Position numbers and translations under genes: made by a program. A DNA stretch of 64,000 nt from the NCBI GenBank assembly GCA_037954325.1, contig JBBMNZ010000018.1, positions 12,228,501 to 12,292,500 on the forward strand, given 5' to 3'. The notes beneath the pieces are model-generated. The model had not been told where the DNA came from. It saw only the letters and a list, made by a program, of their open reading frames with translations, and did no database searches. The DNA is from Fistularia commersonii (taxonomy: Eukaryota > Chordata > Actinopteri > Syngnathiformes > Fistulariidae). Position 1 is the first letter of the stretch; the number at the start of each line of letters is the position of its first letter. Shown here piece by piece: positions 1-12,850 of this stretch.

Positions 1-86
1 CACCAGTAGCACCGTTGCTGGAGGCTAGCCAAGCGTACACCCGCTCTTACTCGCACGCCTTCATGTGTGCCGTCCCTCCAAGTGTT

Positions 87-112
87 CACACACACACACA
101 CACACACACACA
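87..112 (+). repeat. (CA)13 microsatellite
   Basis: Pure CA array. Confidence 0.93.
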
Positions 113-3100
113 AGGAGCGGTGGAGATGCTGGTTTTTGTGGCGATGCCAAATCTTACAGAGAAATAGTTAAAGAAAAAAATAAAAAGAATTTACCTACCT
201 CTGGACTGCAAGAGGTATTGCTCAACATCCAGTTGGCCAATATATCGCCTAGATACGAGCAGCTTGAGCGGTCTGATCGGTATCCAATTTTTGACTTTGA
301 ACGGTACCCACATTTGAACATAGAGTATGGTATTTACACCAGATGATGTATATCTTGACGGACTGTGGCGGTGCGCGCTTGTAAAAATGAGTTCGCTGTC
401 GGCAGCAGCCACGCATAAGCGGCTCCCCTTCAGAAATCCCGCTGCAAACTCGACGAACGCATCGGACCAGCAGCTGGTGCGACCAATCTTGACCGATCAG
501 CGGACGAATGGTCAACGATGACTAATCGTCTGTCCGATGATCGCGGCGGAACCGAGTTCCGAACCGACGGTATATCGTCTAATTCACGCGCTCATCGTTC
601 GAAAAGCGTGTATGCTGGCCGTAACTCTTTACGCCGAACTTCAGCGGCACTCTGACCTTTTTGGATTTAAGAGTCACTTCGGCCAAGTGACTTCCTTGGA
701 CAGTCCCCACGGCAACCGTATCGAATGAAAAGGGAGAACCAAGTGACACTTGCTGGGCTAATGATGTTTCCTTTTAAACATCAGAAGCTAAAGGAACACG
801 AGACCTGTCGTCCAACAACCAAGAATAATGGAAAACCAAGTCAGATGAGCTAACCTTGGAGGACAACCACATGGGCATTTGTTGTGCTTGTTTGCAGACG
901 GACCATCCATATCAATCGCAGGTCCAATTATTTCTTTCAGGCTCAAACTTTAGTGAGGTGATTATATGCCGATATCGGGTTGCTTCTGTTAGAATATCAC
1001 AGTTTCATTTGCATGCTGTGTTTCAGCAGGCAGTGCTATGGGCACAGCTGTTGTTGCCAAATGCATCAAATAATAGGCCATTTTTCAGACATAAAACATG
1101 CACCTAAACAACATGTACCTAAATGGTACAACCTCCAACCTCTGAGGACGCTGGCCTATGACATGCATCTTCAGCGTCAAATAAATTTCAAGGGCTTTTG
1201 TTCTGAGGTGGACATTATTTGGGGGCGTCTTACCTACTTATTTTTCTCCTTTTTTTATTTGTTATTGTGATTGTTGCCGGGATATCACAGTTGTCATGTG
1301 ATTCCATGTATGACTTTCTCTTTTGTTTTACGGTTTTGCGTTGCGAACAAATATTGTGATATCGTATTTTTTTTCCAATGTGTTGAAATATAAATATTTG
1401 AACCTTCTGTTATCATAATAATCTATAATTCAAATCAATTTATTAATTTAAATACATCATCGAACATAGGAAATGAAATTACTTTAACATCGAGGCAGCC
1501 AGAATAGAGCAACACTCAAAATCAGCTATGCAGTCGCTAACAAATTATCAACGCATGCGTATTTGCATCTTCAATCCAGCCACTCTTCGTGACTTAGCTT
1601 CCACTGCAGTGAATGCAGCGAGAGACAGAATGAAAGACAGAACAGAGAAAATTCCAAGCAGTAAGACGTACTATAAAGAGAGGAAGAAGGGGGGAAAATA
1701 CACTTCAGTGCCTTTGAACAGAGAGAGCGTTGTCGGGTTTGACATGGCTGGAGTATGACTTTGCGCTGCCTCTTGTTGACTGTAAATGGCAAAGCAAGTA
1801 TACTCTAGTAGTTAGATCCAAAATGGGGTCTGACAGCTTTGTCAGGGAGTTTGAACGGCTCAGTGGCAGGGCAGGGATCGGGATGATTCCACTCCTTTCA
1901 TCTCAAAAATCGCCAGCGTACGCCCGTGAAACCTCGATGGGGGAGAAAAAAAAATAAAATAAAAAATAATAATATAAAAAAAAAATGGGGGGGGGGAGAG
2001 GGGAGGAGAAAACCGGCCTTGCATAGTGTCTGGATGAGTAGTGATTTTTGAAACACTTCTGTCAAAGCAGAACAGAGAGATAAAAAAGAAAAAAAAAATA
2101 GATAAAAAAGTAGCCGTGAAAGGGAAAACAATGGCGGGTAAATGAATGAAAGGTGCGCGCCGATCAGATACGTAAGGCGGTGCTGACACTGACACCGCAG
2201 CATCACAATTACTGATAATCCTCGCAGCCGTTTTTTTTCCACTTTCATCCTCTCTTTGTATTTTATTCCGAGATATTGTTGCATGACGGCGGCGCTCCGT
2301 ACCATATTCTTGCCATCTTTGCAACCTTTTTGCGGTGCGCGAGAGACTGGCGTCGCTATAATGGCTGACCTTAAAGCTATGCCCGATGGCGGCAACTCTG
2401 GATGCCCTCCAGGACTGCTCTGCTACTCCTCTCCCAAAGCTTTTTTTTTTTTTTTTACTTTTGTCGCAGAGACTCTGAAAACAGAAATGTAAAGCGAAAA
2501 TCTATAGCGCGTTTAAGAGGAAGGATTGGCCGAATAAAGGAAGCGTTGCTTTATCCCGCTGATCCCTTGTGCCGCTATCTGCTCGCTTACTTTTTTCTTT
2601 TTCAATTTACAGGATTTGTTTCTGTGTGTCTGACAGCGAGGAGGATGAAGTATAAAATTAATCTTTATCCCGGTTTTGTTACGTTTCCTCCTTCTTGACA
2701 ATGTATGTCAGTAATTAGCCGGCCATTTTGGTTACAGGCTTTTCGTTGGATGCCCCCATTTGCCAACTTTCGCCTTTTGTTCTTGCCACACAATACCGCC
2801 CACTCACCCACTGTGTCGCTCTTCCTCTCTCTCCTCTCTGCTCCCCGCCTAACACCCACACAGGGTGTTACACAATCTATCCAAATGTGCTTCGTTTTAA
2901 AACCCCATTACTTAGTCCCTGTTGTTTTGTTCGACACAATTAAAAGAACAGGCCCTTCATCAGAACTCGGCGAGCCTCGTTCACTCCCTCCGTCCTCTCC
3001 TTCGCTCTCTCCTCTTCTGTGTTGGCCGAGGAGTTACCGTCGGCGAGCGAGCTTAGCTCCCCCTAATTCTTTGGGTTTTGTTTGCATATAGGCTTAGTTT

Positions 3101-3194
3101 GCTTCCATTTGAAACTACTCAGTGCCTTACTTCATCTCTTGGCTGTGTAAAGACCGGCGAGCAACTTTAAAGATCAGTCAGCCACTCACAAACC

Positions 3195-3218
3195 CACACA
3201 CACACACACACACACACA
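3195..3218 (+). repeat. (CA)12 microsatellite
   Basis: Pure CA array. Confidence 0.93.
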
Positions 3219-6200
3219 AACAAACAATGCTTAAGGGCACCGGCAGTGTTATCTGACTAAGTACCGACACACTTTAAAAGGGTGCAAAACTTGGGTTTTC
3301 GCTGTAATGACTACCTAGTCGGGCTTCGGCGGAGGGTCTGCTGGTAATTTCAGACCCTGGCCTTCTACGCGAGCGTGTCAGTCTGGCAGGACGGTCTCCG
3401 TTCAAAGGAAGCGTAGGTAAATGAGAGAGGAGACTAATGGCCAGTATTGACCACAGGGTCACCATCAGTGAGATGTCAAGAGGCGATAGAAATGTCTAAT
3501 CTGCATGTCAGTATGAATTATTACCAGAAGTCTCCAGCAAATCTACATCCCTCATGAGGTTCGAGCAAGGACTTTTGAACGCCGATCTGGAATTCTAACT
3601 ATTTTTCGCAAATCAAACTCCCCTAAATTGACGTTAAAAAAAAGAAAAGAAAAAAAAAAAAAAAAGACAAAACGGAAAATGACTGGCCAGTTTCACGGCA
3701 ATCAATCTGAGGGATGTCAAGGTTTTTCAGACTTCGACAATTTGATGGACGGGCGGAGCTGACGCCCTGAAACGACGCTGCGGGCAGGACTGAACTCTGA
3801 AGTTTTGCGAAAACTTCATTATGAGCTGGATTTGCGGCGGTACCTTCTCTTGATCTCAATGCCGGGTTTATTGGATGCCTATCCAGGCCCCACAATAAAA
3901 TTATTTTCAAACTCATTTGAGCATCTCGGCGAGCGCCCGAGTCTAAATGTGGACGGCAGGCGATCATCAGACCGCATTTAGCAAACGGCCTGTCTTAGGG
4001 AGCGGAGAGAAGACTAACCCTCCCCGCCTGTCAGATGACGGGTGTGAGGCCCTGGCTATTGTCTGAAGATATCAGCAGCTCTGTAATTAATACCGGAAGA
4101 TTCTTGGAATAAACATGACTTAAATTGCACCGGGAGTCTGTTCCGCCATGCGCTTAATAGAACCTGTAATGTGAATAAAATATGAAACGGACTTTACCGG
4201 GAAAGTTAATTTGGGTTGTTATTGCAAATATGTAGCTCTTGTGTTGTGTAACAGCTTGCTCTTGCTATTAGTCTCAGCGAAACCATCTGCTCTGCCTGTG
4301 ATACGACGCGACTCCACTACCTCATGTAAGGCTCAATTTGCCATACTGGAAGACGGTGAACCCAAATCATTTCGGATATTCGCGTGATTTGTTTTCGACA
4401 CGTCCATCGAGGAATGAAAACAAACAAACAAAAAAAACAGGTCAAGTTATGGAGAGTTCCATACATCTATATGCGTGAGTGTTTGAGACGTTTACACTTG
4501 GACAGCCTAACCATGTTATCGACCGTCGCATCAGGCTACGAAATTCAAGTTAATTACCAAAGCTCTGCGACGACAAAATTAGACATGAAATGATGCTTCA
4601 CACACTGCTGTCGTACTCTCACTGCTGACACTGTGAGTGGATATTAAAAAGGGGAATTCCTCCAGAATTTTTCAAGAATGAAAGAAAAGACGGCCAATAT
4701 AACTTGAGAGAGGAAGGTCCGATTTCATGCTGTACATGTTTGTTTGGTAGGCGGGCAGATTTGGGAGTTTCTCTCTGCTTAATTATACTAAATTAGAATA
4801 CAATCCCCTCAAAATAATATTCTGAATTGAGCTTTTTGATCTTTCTTAAAATTCCAAGTCATGCATTTAAAGATTATGGCTATTGGGCAAACACAGAGTA
4901 CCAAAGTACACGTTTTCAGGTAGCATTAACAGTCCGAGATAGATCCTATATCCTAAAAAATCTGTTACAACAACAGCAGATGCATGCGCATCTCTGCCTC
5001 TGCTTCTGTGTTAATGTGAACCTCTGTGAGGGGATATTGATTCATCTTTAAAGCTCCTAAATAACAAATTCAAGTCCCCACCTAAAAAAAAAGGCGAGAT
5101 AGACGTGCAAAAAGGGCTTAAAACCACTAAGTGAATCAGTGCTGAAGGGAAATCATTGATCAACAGCATTATGGGAAATTAAACTGCCCCCAAAACTGGA
5201 TCAAAGTGAATGAAGTGGCTTAGTGTGGTTGCAGTGGGGTTTGCAAACAGGAGGCATGGGTTATCACACCCTGGACAAAGAAAAAAAAAAATGCATTAAA
5301 AAATAAACTTATGTTTTACTTATATGGTGCTCACATGTGTATTTTTTTTCAAGGCTGTTGCTGTCGAGTTGCACCGGAGCTGCACTTGCCAAAAATAGGG
5401 AGGAAAGAAAATCTGTTCATCCTAACCTTTAAAAAAAAAACAAAAAACAAAGAAAACACAAGGAAAAAGCAAAGCTGTCCAAGAAAGCCTACAATGTAAC
5501 TCAAGGGAGATTCACAATCCATACTGAGCAAAAGTACAAGCCAAAATTAATATGAGGCATCAACTGACTGGTTAAAGCAGATTGAATGAGAATTGTTGCC
5601 ATCTATTTAATTCAGAATTTTGCATTGTGAGGACAAATGCTAAACAACACGATCAATAACCAACCTACTAAAAGGTCCTTTTTGTTTTGCTTTGTTTTGT
5701 TTTTTTTTTTGTAAACATCTTGACGTCTTGATTACATTCAGCTAAATATTGAAGTTAGGAAGATGTTTTACTTACAGTAATTAGTGAATATCTAAGTGAA
5801 TATCTCGATGTAAGTATATTAATCGCTCTGATGAAACACCATTTAATTGGACTGTTTTTGTTTATTTTTCCTTACAACAATAAAAAAAAAAGAAAAAAGA
5901 AAAAACGCCCTGCCCTGTGAGCAGATCTGATATGTAGGACCTGTGGAGGGTCCACTGGGGGAATGAATAAAGGAAAGGGGCCCCTGCTGGTTCATCTGGC
6001 CATCTATTGGTGCCCCGAGACCGTCATAATCTGCCCCCCCGCCCCATCCCACCAGCTCCAAACCGGGCCCCTCAGGGCACCCAGCCTCCTGCTAAGGGAC
6101 CCCTTTATACGTAATTACTCGTCCTCATGCTAAACAGACGGATGGAAAAAAAAAAAAAAAAAACATAGCGCATTGGTTAAAAAAAAAAAAAAAAAAGATA

Positions 6201-6467
6201 AATAATAAATATACATGTACTGAACTGAAAGCTCCCATTTTGTCACATCTCGCCTCAGTCCAGAGGGATGGACAATGCTGGATTGATGTTGGGATGTAAC
6301 ATCTCCCCTGCAATTTCACAAATCAGTATCATCTGTAAGAATACTGATGTTTGCCTTCACAGCCTGGCGGGGTCTTTAACTTTGGACTGTTATTTAGGGA
6401 AAAAAAAAAAAAAAATCGAGGTTGCAGAAGACGGCGGCGTCCGTGTCCTCTGGTTTACAGCCACCGA

Positions 6468-6835
6468 GGAAGCAGAGCTGGAGGCAGCGGAGATGAAGAT
6501 GTGGAGTTTCTCTTTGGGAGTGAGGAGGATGGAGAGGATCAAGAATGAGTCTATCAGAGGGACAGCACATGTTAGATGTTCTGAAGATCAAGACACGCTG
6601 CGATGGTTTGGACATGGACAGAGGAGGGATGGTGAGGATCTGAGTAGAAGATGCTGTGGTTGGAGCTGCCAGGGAAGGAAGCCAAGGGGAAAACCAGAAA
6701 GGAGATTTATGGATGGAGGGACTGGAAGTTAGCTGGTGTGACAGAAGAGGATGCAGAATACGGGGTTAGATGGAGGGAGGTGATTGGCTGTGGCGACCCC
6801 GAAAGGGAGCTGCCGAAAGGAAAAGAAGAACGAAT
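6468..6835 (+). mobile_element. LINE ORF2 3' end fragment
   Basis: The plus strand encodes, with frameshifts, the tail of a fish non-LTR retrotransposon ORF2: EAELEAAEMKM, VRRMERIKNESIRGTAHV and LRWFGHGQRRDGEDLSRR in one frame. LELPGK, GVTEEDAEYGVRWRE and CGDPERELPKGKEE follow in a second frame. The pattern of RRMERIRNEYIRGTA, LRWYGHVRR, LPGKRKRGRPKRRFMD, EEDAEDR and CGDP is very common at the C-terminus of fish LINE polyproteins. The copy is 5' truncated and has at least one frame shift, so it is a dead insertion. The exact clade cannot be fixed from this piece. Confidence 0.75.
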
Positions 6836-6837
6836 AC

Positions 6838-7134
6838 CATCAATTCCCTACTATAAGCCGCTACTTTTTCCGCACGCATTGAACACTGCGGCTTAAACAA
6901 CGATGTGGCTAATTTATGGATTTTTGGGGGGCTAAGGAGATTCATTCCACTAAAACATTTAACCTCGTCACATCGGACCGATGAAATTACCGTGACATTC
7001 TGAGGCCGTTCAATTCCGACATTGAAGAAGACGACTTTAACGATTTTTGTGCGCAGGTGGAGGACGAAAATAGAGGTCGGCTAACCCGTGCGGCTTATAT
7101 TCAGGTGCGCTCAATAGTCCAGAAAGGACGGTAC
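6838..7134. mobile_element. TIR DNA-transposon remnant (TACCGT...ATAAGCCGC family)
   Basis: The left end reads taccat...cccTACTATAAGCCGC. The right end, reverse-complemented, reads TACCGTCCTTTCTGGACTAT followed by GAGCGCACCTGAATATAAGCCGC. These are diverged inverted ends of the common fish repeat whose ends start TACCGTAATTTYCGGACTATAA. The interior has no intact transposase. The superfamily is not assigned here. Confidence 0.55.
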
Positions 7135-8870
7135 TAAAACAAATATTGCCTGATAAAGAAAAGCTTGATCGTATTCAACATATGCAGCTACTCAACGACA
7201 CACTATTTAACTATTTATCTGACTTCACGTGGAAACACGACACAAGCGCACAAACCGTTTCAAGCGACCGTGGCGACGTGTGACAGTAAGTCGTGAGCTC
7301 GTGACTGACTGTACATTTGCCCCATGCACAAACGTCAACGAGAGGTGTCGTACTCGTCGCGGGGTTTATATGAGAAAAGGGGAGTCGAGCGCAGCTGAAG
7401 CTCCCCGTACGATTCCATCGTGGCGTTTTTGGATCTACTTTTGAATTTCATTATGCGCTGCCAGTTCTGAATACGTGTGAAGGTACAAGCAAAAAGGCCA
7501 AATGCAAATTGCGATGCATAGAGAAGATTTTGTGAACCACTTTTCCTTCCAGCGCACCCGTGACTAAAAACTGATTTTTTTTGGGATTGTTTGTTTAGAG
7601 ACTGCTCTTTATCCTGCTTGCCGCACTAAGAGAACATTTTCAATTTCTGCATCTTTATTTTACCGTATTGACAAATTTCGTATCCAAAGAATCTGGCAAC
7701 AAAGAAGATCGCCGCGCTTATTTTGTTTTGAAATTAAGTGCTATTCATACTGCGGTTACTATTCCAGTGGATGCAAAGCAAGAACTACAAAAATTGAGTC
7801 GTGGGAGATCTATTAGAGGCAAACTAAAGCCCAAAGATACTGAAGATAACCAGAGCTAGGTGGTCAACCGCCTTCAATAAAAGTTCATACGCTTTTCCAA
7901 CGGGTAACAATTCAACTGGCTTCCAAAGAATCTCCGTGATAACGGACAAAAACACGTTTTCGCCCGATGGCTCCTCGAGAAACCCGATTGTTTTGAGGGC
8001 GCATTCACTCAAGGCGGCTGCAGCCGGTCGTGATAAGAAAGTGAGCGCGGACGTCGGGGGCACGGCAAGTTGCCACTTAGTCCAAAGTTAACTACATCAA
8101 CTCCACTTGTACCTACATTGTGCCCCAATCTACTTACACTGGCAAATCCAGGGCTTACATTACACTGAAATAAGCAGTGGATATTGAAAGAATGAGCTTA
8201 GCGAGGCATTGTTAGCGACTGGGCTTTTCTGAGCAAAATTTTTCCGACCTTCTGTACGAGAGAGAGAGAATATTGAGGACAAAAATAAAGTAGTTGTTGT
8301 TGGCCACCGTCTTGAGGAGGAGTTCTGGGGAGGCGTTAAGATGATTTGGAGGCTTTTTCTCCTATCAGATCATCTAAAATGTGAGTGATTACACCAGTAA
8401 TCAGCTGCAAGCCGACACTGGCAAAGTCTGTGTTTGAGAGATAAAGGGCGAGAGGCAGAGTTAAGAATTGAAAGAGAGGCAGAGAATGAGAGACCTGTGA
8501 GACACAACAGAGAGGAGGAAGGTGGAAGACTATCCCATGCCAGGATGGCCATTCTCCCTCCTCTTCAGCTTGTCTTTTTCCTCTTATTCCCTCTTTCTAT
8601 TCAGATATCCATTTGTTCTTGGCCAAACAAATAGCTGACACAGCCTCGTCAAAAGCCCTCGGATCGGCGGCTCGGGCCAAGTGGGGCTGTTGACAAGCGA
8701 GAGTGCTGAAAGCAGAGGAGGGACGGAAAAGACGAGGAAGGAGGGAGACGGAGAGAGAGACAACAGAAATCCCTGCTGTAATTCCCCAAACTGTAATCCA
8801 CTGGGTTTAATGGTCTGCGTGTGTGTAGGGATTATACGTTTATCAACAGTGTTCATTCCTGTTACATACT

Positions 8871-8871
<1 letters not shown>

Positions 8872-8914
<43 letters not shown>
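8872..8914 (+). repeat. (GT)16 followed by (GA)5
   Basis: Compound microsatellite. Confidence 0.92.
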
Positions 8915-9705
8915 TGAGGGGAGAAAAGCCAGCTTGTATAGAAGGCCCAACAATGCTGGCTGAGAGATTTAAACCCCTTTCCTATCATATAACCACATAT
9001 CCTGCCAATTCAGAATAATGACTAGCCTTTTCACCGCCGCTGATCCCACCGATTACCTCTAATCTGGAGACACCCTCTAACACTTGTCAAGCGTACTGTA
9101 CATTTTCTTGAAATTGAGGATCCTCTTGATACTGGGTGTCAATCCTTCTCATTCCTCACTTATCCTCCGACTGTTAGCGAACTGTTCCTCGCGAAACTCC
9201 TGTAAGTTTCTTTTTTTTTTAATTATTTTCTAAACTCCATCAACCGTGTGTCAAAAGGTCACACCCGCATCGGTTAAAAATGGGGATTTAAAGGTCTGGC
9301 GCGATCTGAACCGAGATTTAGATTTGATTCCTCGCCGCGGGTCGACTTATTCCACGTGGATTAATTGCACGCAGATCGCATGTGTGCAGCCAACAATCTT
9401 CTGGTGCAGGAACGCACCGTGACACCGGGATGACAGCTGATGCGCCGGAGCGAGGCACAAATGTGCGTAACTCCGCCGGGAACTTTAACCGCAGTGTCAC
9501 TGGTTGTACTACTGCTTATACTTGTCTCCCTCTTCCCTGCGTTTAAAAAAAGTGACACACTGAAATGAATCACAATGAGAACACTTTCATCACGCTCCTG
9601 ACACTTGTATCTGTGCTTGCACAACATGACACGATGGTGGCAGAGATACAATGATGTACGCCTGCAAAATGCTATCCAAGGTGATCCCCTTAATTTATCC
9701 TTTAC

Positions 9706-10393
9706 TAAGTCTAGCGCGCTGGTGCAGCGCTTAGCGCGTCCGCCTCACGGCGACAAGGCTCCTGGTTGGATTCCGACTGACGGCAGGCCGGCGGCGCTTT
9801 CTGTGTGGACTATCCGTGTTCTTCCCGTGTCTGCGGGGGGTTTCCTCCGGCCGGCCAGAAAAATGAAGTAGGGTCCATCGGAGGTTCTGAATTGCCCAGA
9901 CATGCAATAAGGTTGTATGTCTCTACAGGACTGTCTCAGAAAATTAGAATATTGTGATAAAGTTCTTTATCTTCTGTGATGCAATTACAAAAATTTCATA
10001 CATTCTGGATTCATGACAAATCAACTGAAATATTGCAAGCCTTTTATTATCTTAATATTGCTGATTATGGCTTACATCTTAAGGAAACTCAAAAATCCTA
10101 TCTCAAAATATTAGAATATCATGAAAAAGTAATTTTTGTTTTTTTTTAATTGCATTACAGAAGATAAAGAACTTCATCACAATATTCTAATTTTCTGAGA
10201 CGGCCCTGTATATAATGTGTTAATGCTTGTATAAATATACATTATACATACAATAAACATAAATATACATCTATACATAAAGTGAAGGAGCGAGTGAATG
10301 GTTGTGTGTCTCTGTAAAAACCTATTGATCGTCCGGTGGCCCTGCATGCAGGATAAGCTGAATAGATGATGAATAAATGGATGGATGGATTCT
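9706..10393 (+). mobile_element. tRNA-like SINE interrupted by a MITE
   Basis: The head has a tRNA-like A box (TTAGCGCGTCCG at 9731) and a B box (GGTTGGATTCC at 9764). It is followed by the fish SINE body with CCCGTGTCTGCGGGGG, GGTTTCCTCCGG and GAATTGCCCAGACATGCAATAA. After the MITE at 9926-10208 and an AT-rich insertion it resumes with GAGTGAATGGTTGTGTGTCT, GGATAAGCTGAATAGATGA and a terminal GGATGGATGGA. The missing half-element on each side of the MITE shows that the MITE landed in the SINE. Confidence 0.6.
9926..10208. mobile_element. Tc1/mariner-type MITE, 283 bp
   Basis: Inverted ends of more than 50 bp open with CAGGACTGTCTCAGAAAATT and AGAATATTGTGATAAAGTTC. The reverse complement of the right end is CAGGGCCGTCTCAGAAAATT, continuing with the same arm. 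TA dinucleotides flank both ends (9924-9925 and 10209-10210), as expected for the Tc1/mariner superfamily. There is no coding capacity. Confidence 0.75.
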
Positions 10394-10571
10394 AGCGCTG
10401 CTTATGATGTGCTGCTAATTCCAAAAAGATGCTGTGCAGGGCGGGTAAATCTATGGCGTTCTCGAGGAAAGAGCAAACCTCTGGAATAATAGCTGGGAAA
10501 GACATGGATCAGGTGTGCGCATGAAGGATTTATATGTAAGTGAGTACTGTGAATGAACAGATAGTACACGT

Positions 10572-11333
10572 CATATGTGTTAAACTCAAGGCCCTTGGGC
10601 CAAATGTGGCCTGCCACGTCATTTTGCATGGCCTGAAAGAACATCTTAAAATGTCTTAAAATAAATAAGTCAAACGCATCCATTGGCCATAACTACATTT
10701 CCCACAATTCACGCCAATCACGGTACCCGCCGAGTGACAGCATCCGGCCATTACATTGCAGTGTATCCGCATCAAGGTGATTTACAACAAGTGGAATTGA
10801 GAAATACAAATGATTCCTAAATGTCCGGGAAGAAAAGAGTCGATGCAGTTGGAAGGCTGTTTCGAGAAAGATGCGACTACATGTTTGTGCTTCGAGGAGA
10901 AAAAAAAACGGTAGGTCTTTTGTGCGGCAGTGTCGGTTATCAAAGTGTAAAATCTACATCGGCATTTTGACACCAAACACGGAGCTAAGTATGCCAAAGT
11001 TAGCCTTCCAGAAAAACAACAAATTGTCCAAGAATTAAACTATGGCGGCAGAATGTGTTCACGAAAGCCGCCTCCAAAAACACTGCAGCAGTGAAAGCTG
11101 GCTTTGTAACACAGTGACTCGTAAAAATAACTGTTTTTACAACTATGCAAATGCATATGTAACATTTTGGATTTGAATGAGTGATACATTCAGAGTTATT
11201 TAACAATAAGAAGTTGTTACATTTATTTTTCATTACATTTGGTTACATTTGCACTGTTACTGTTACATGAAGCCCCTTGAGGGCAACCATTATACTGATG
11301 TGGCCCTCGGTGAAAATAAACGCGACACTCCTG
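10572..11333 (+). mobile_element. hAT-type non-autonomous element, copy A
   Basis: The left end is ...TGTTAAACTCAAGGCCC and GGGCCAAATGTGGCC. The right end is GATGTGGCCCTCGGTGAAAA...CACTCCTG, the usual hAT ends related to CAGGTGTCAAACTC. The flanks GTACACGT and GTATACAT agree at 6 of 8 bases, a decayed 8-bp target duplication. The interior retains part of the zinc-finger N-terminus of a ZBED5/GTF2IRD2-like transposase (ACACCAAACACGGAGCTAAG encodes the TKHGAKYA-like segment) and then skips directly to the 3' end. It shares its structure with 17408-18080. Confidence 0.7.
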
Positions 11334-12699
11334 GTATACATGGAGGAATAAGTCAAGCGCCAACACGCGGGTCTCAATAATTCACCTGGATACGGGGATG
11401 AGAGTGCCAAAATGGCACGAAGACTAGCGCGAGAAAAATTGCTGTTCATACGATTGATCAATGCCTCATATTTTTTTGATCGCGGATTTGCCCAAAGTCC
11501 AAAAATACGACGCCCCCCCCCCCAAAAAAAAATTACTGCCGTTGGACCTCCGTGAGAAGACCGCTTACAAATCCGCCCTTGGTCTGACAGCTTGGCAGCG
11601 ATGGTTGCTAACAACTACACAAGGCTACATCAATATACAGTAGATGATCATGAGGATTATTTGCCGTAGTGACCTTTTAGTTATGGGACTGTCAGTAAAA
11701 ACCAAAGATCCTCTTGTGAATGTGAATGAAATACCATAGAAACAACCACAAAATCAACTATTAAGGTAGGAAACATTTTTTCACACTGACAGATTTAGCA
11801 GAAATCACCCTTTCACACTAACTCACGCGGCACTCGACAAACCTATTTAACCAGACACGTGTCCTGCAGATGTAGCGCGCATGAAAAACGGCCTTTTTCC
11901 GTGTGTGTACAATCGGCCAAGGAGGGAATGACGGGAAACAAGGACGGGCGAGAAATACCTGAAGAATGCGAATATATGAGCCGAAGAAAGAAGAGAAATT
12001 AAATGAACATTAATTCTCCTGAAGTGATTCCCGTTTAGCGCAGTGACACGAGAGAGGAACAATGAGCCTCCTAATATTTATTTCTCCTTAAACACTCGGC
12101 CGGAGTTCTGGTATGAGAGATGGGGGGTGGGGGGTTCGAGAGAGTCATGGCGCAGCATCACCTGAAATACAAATCAGGCAGAAATGCAACGGGGGGAATT
12201 TATTAACTGTTTATTTCATTTCACTCCTCCACTGAAACCAATAGCTTTCGCGTGAATGATGAGCGATGCAGAGGAAGACCAAAAAAAAAAAAAAAAAAAA
12301 AAAACAAACGGTGGTGGGCGTGGCGTCTGCGACAAATGAACTACGACAGATGTGTAAATGTTTTTGTGATTAAATGCGTGTGGCCGACTGTAAACGGTGT
12401 AGCGGCTGCACCAATCGAAATCCGGCGCCGCGGCATGTCTCTGTCGTCGGTCCAATGTGCGGCAGGAGGAGAGCCGGCGGGGTTTGTTATGTCTAAGTGT
12501 AGAGCGCGCCTGCGATGCCAAGGAGGAAAGAGTACGGCAGGGTGGAACGGCACCGGCGGGAGTCAAGATGTAGAGCTGTGGGAGCAGAATATTTTGACTC
12601 CAGAGAGAAGGGTGTGGTGTTTCGGGGATGAAATAATGGCGGAGACTCTTTAATTTCCAAACAATGACAACCTGTACTCAACAATATGTACTTAAACTA

Positions 12700-12850
12700 C
12701 AGCCCCTTTCACACTGTCGCAACTTTTTGCACTTCCTGGAAACTCTTGCAGCTCACAGGAACCAGGGAAATATCATGGAACCGTCCCAGCTCCTAGTCCG
12801 AGGCAGGGTCTTTTTACGGTTCCTCAGGAACCTCGTGTGACGTGGTTGCT
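12700..12850. mobile_element. Possible DNA-transposon end
   Basis: CCCCTTTCACACTGTCGCAA followed by CACTTCCTGGAAACTC and GGTTCCTCAGGAACCTCGTG resembles the left end of a fish DNA transposon as I remember it. No matching right end or target duplication was seen, so this call is weak. Confidence 0.25.

Noticed and set aside
7668..7859. 63-codon open frame beside the TIR element
   Set aside because: No similarity recognised to a transposase or cellular protein.
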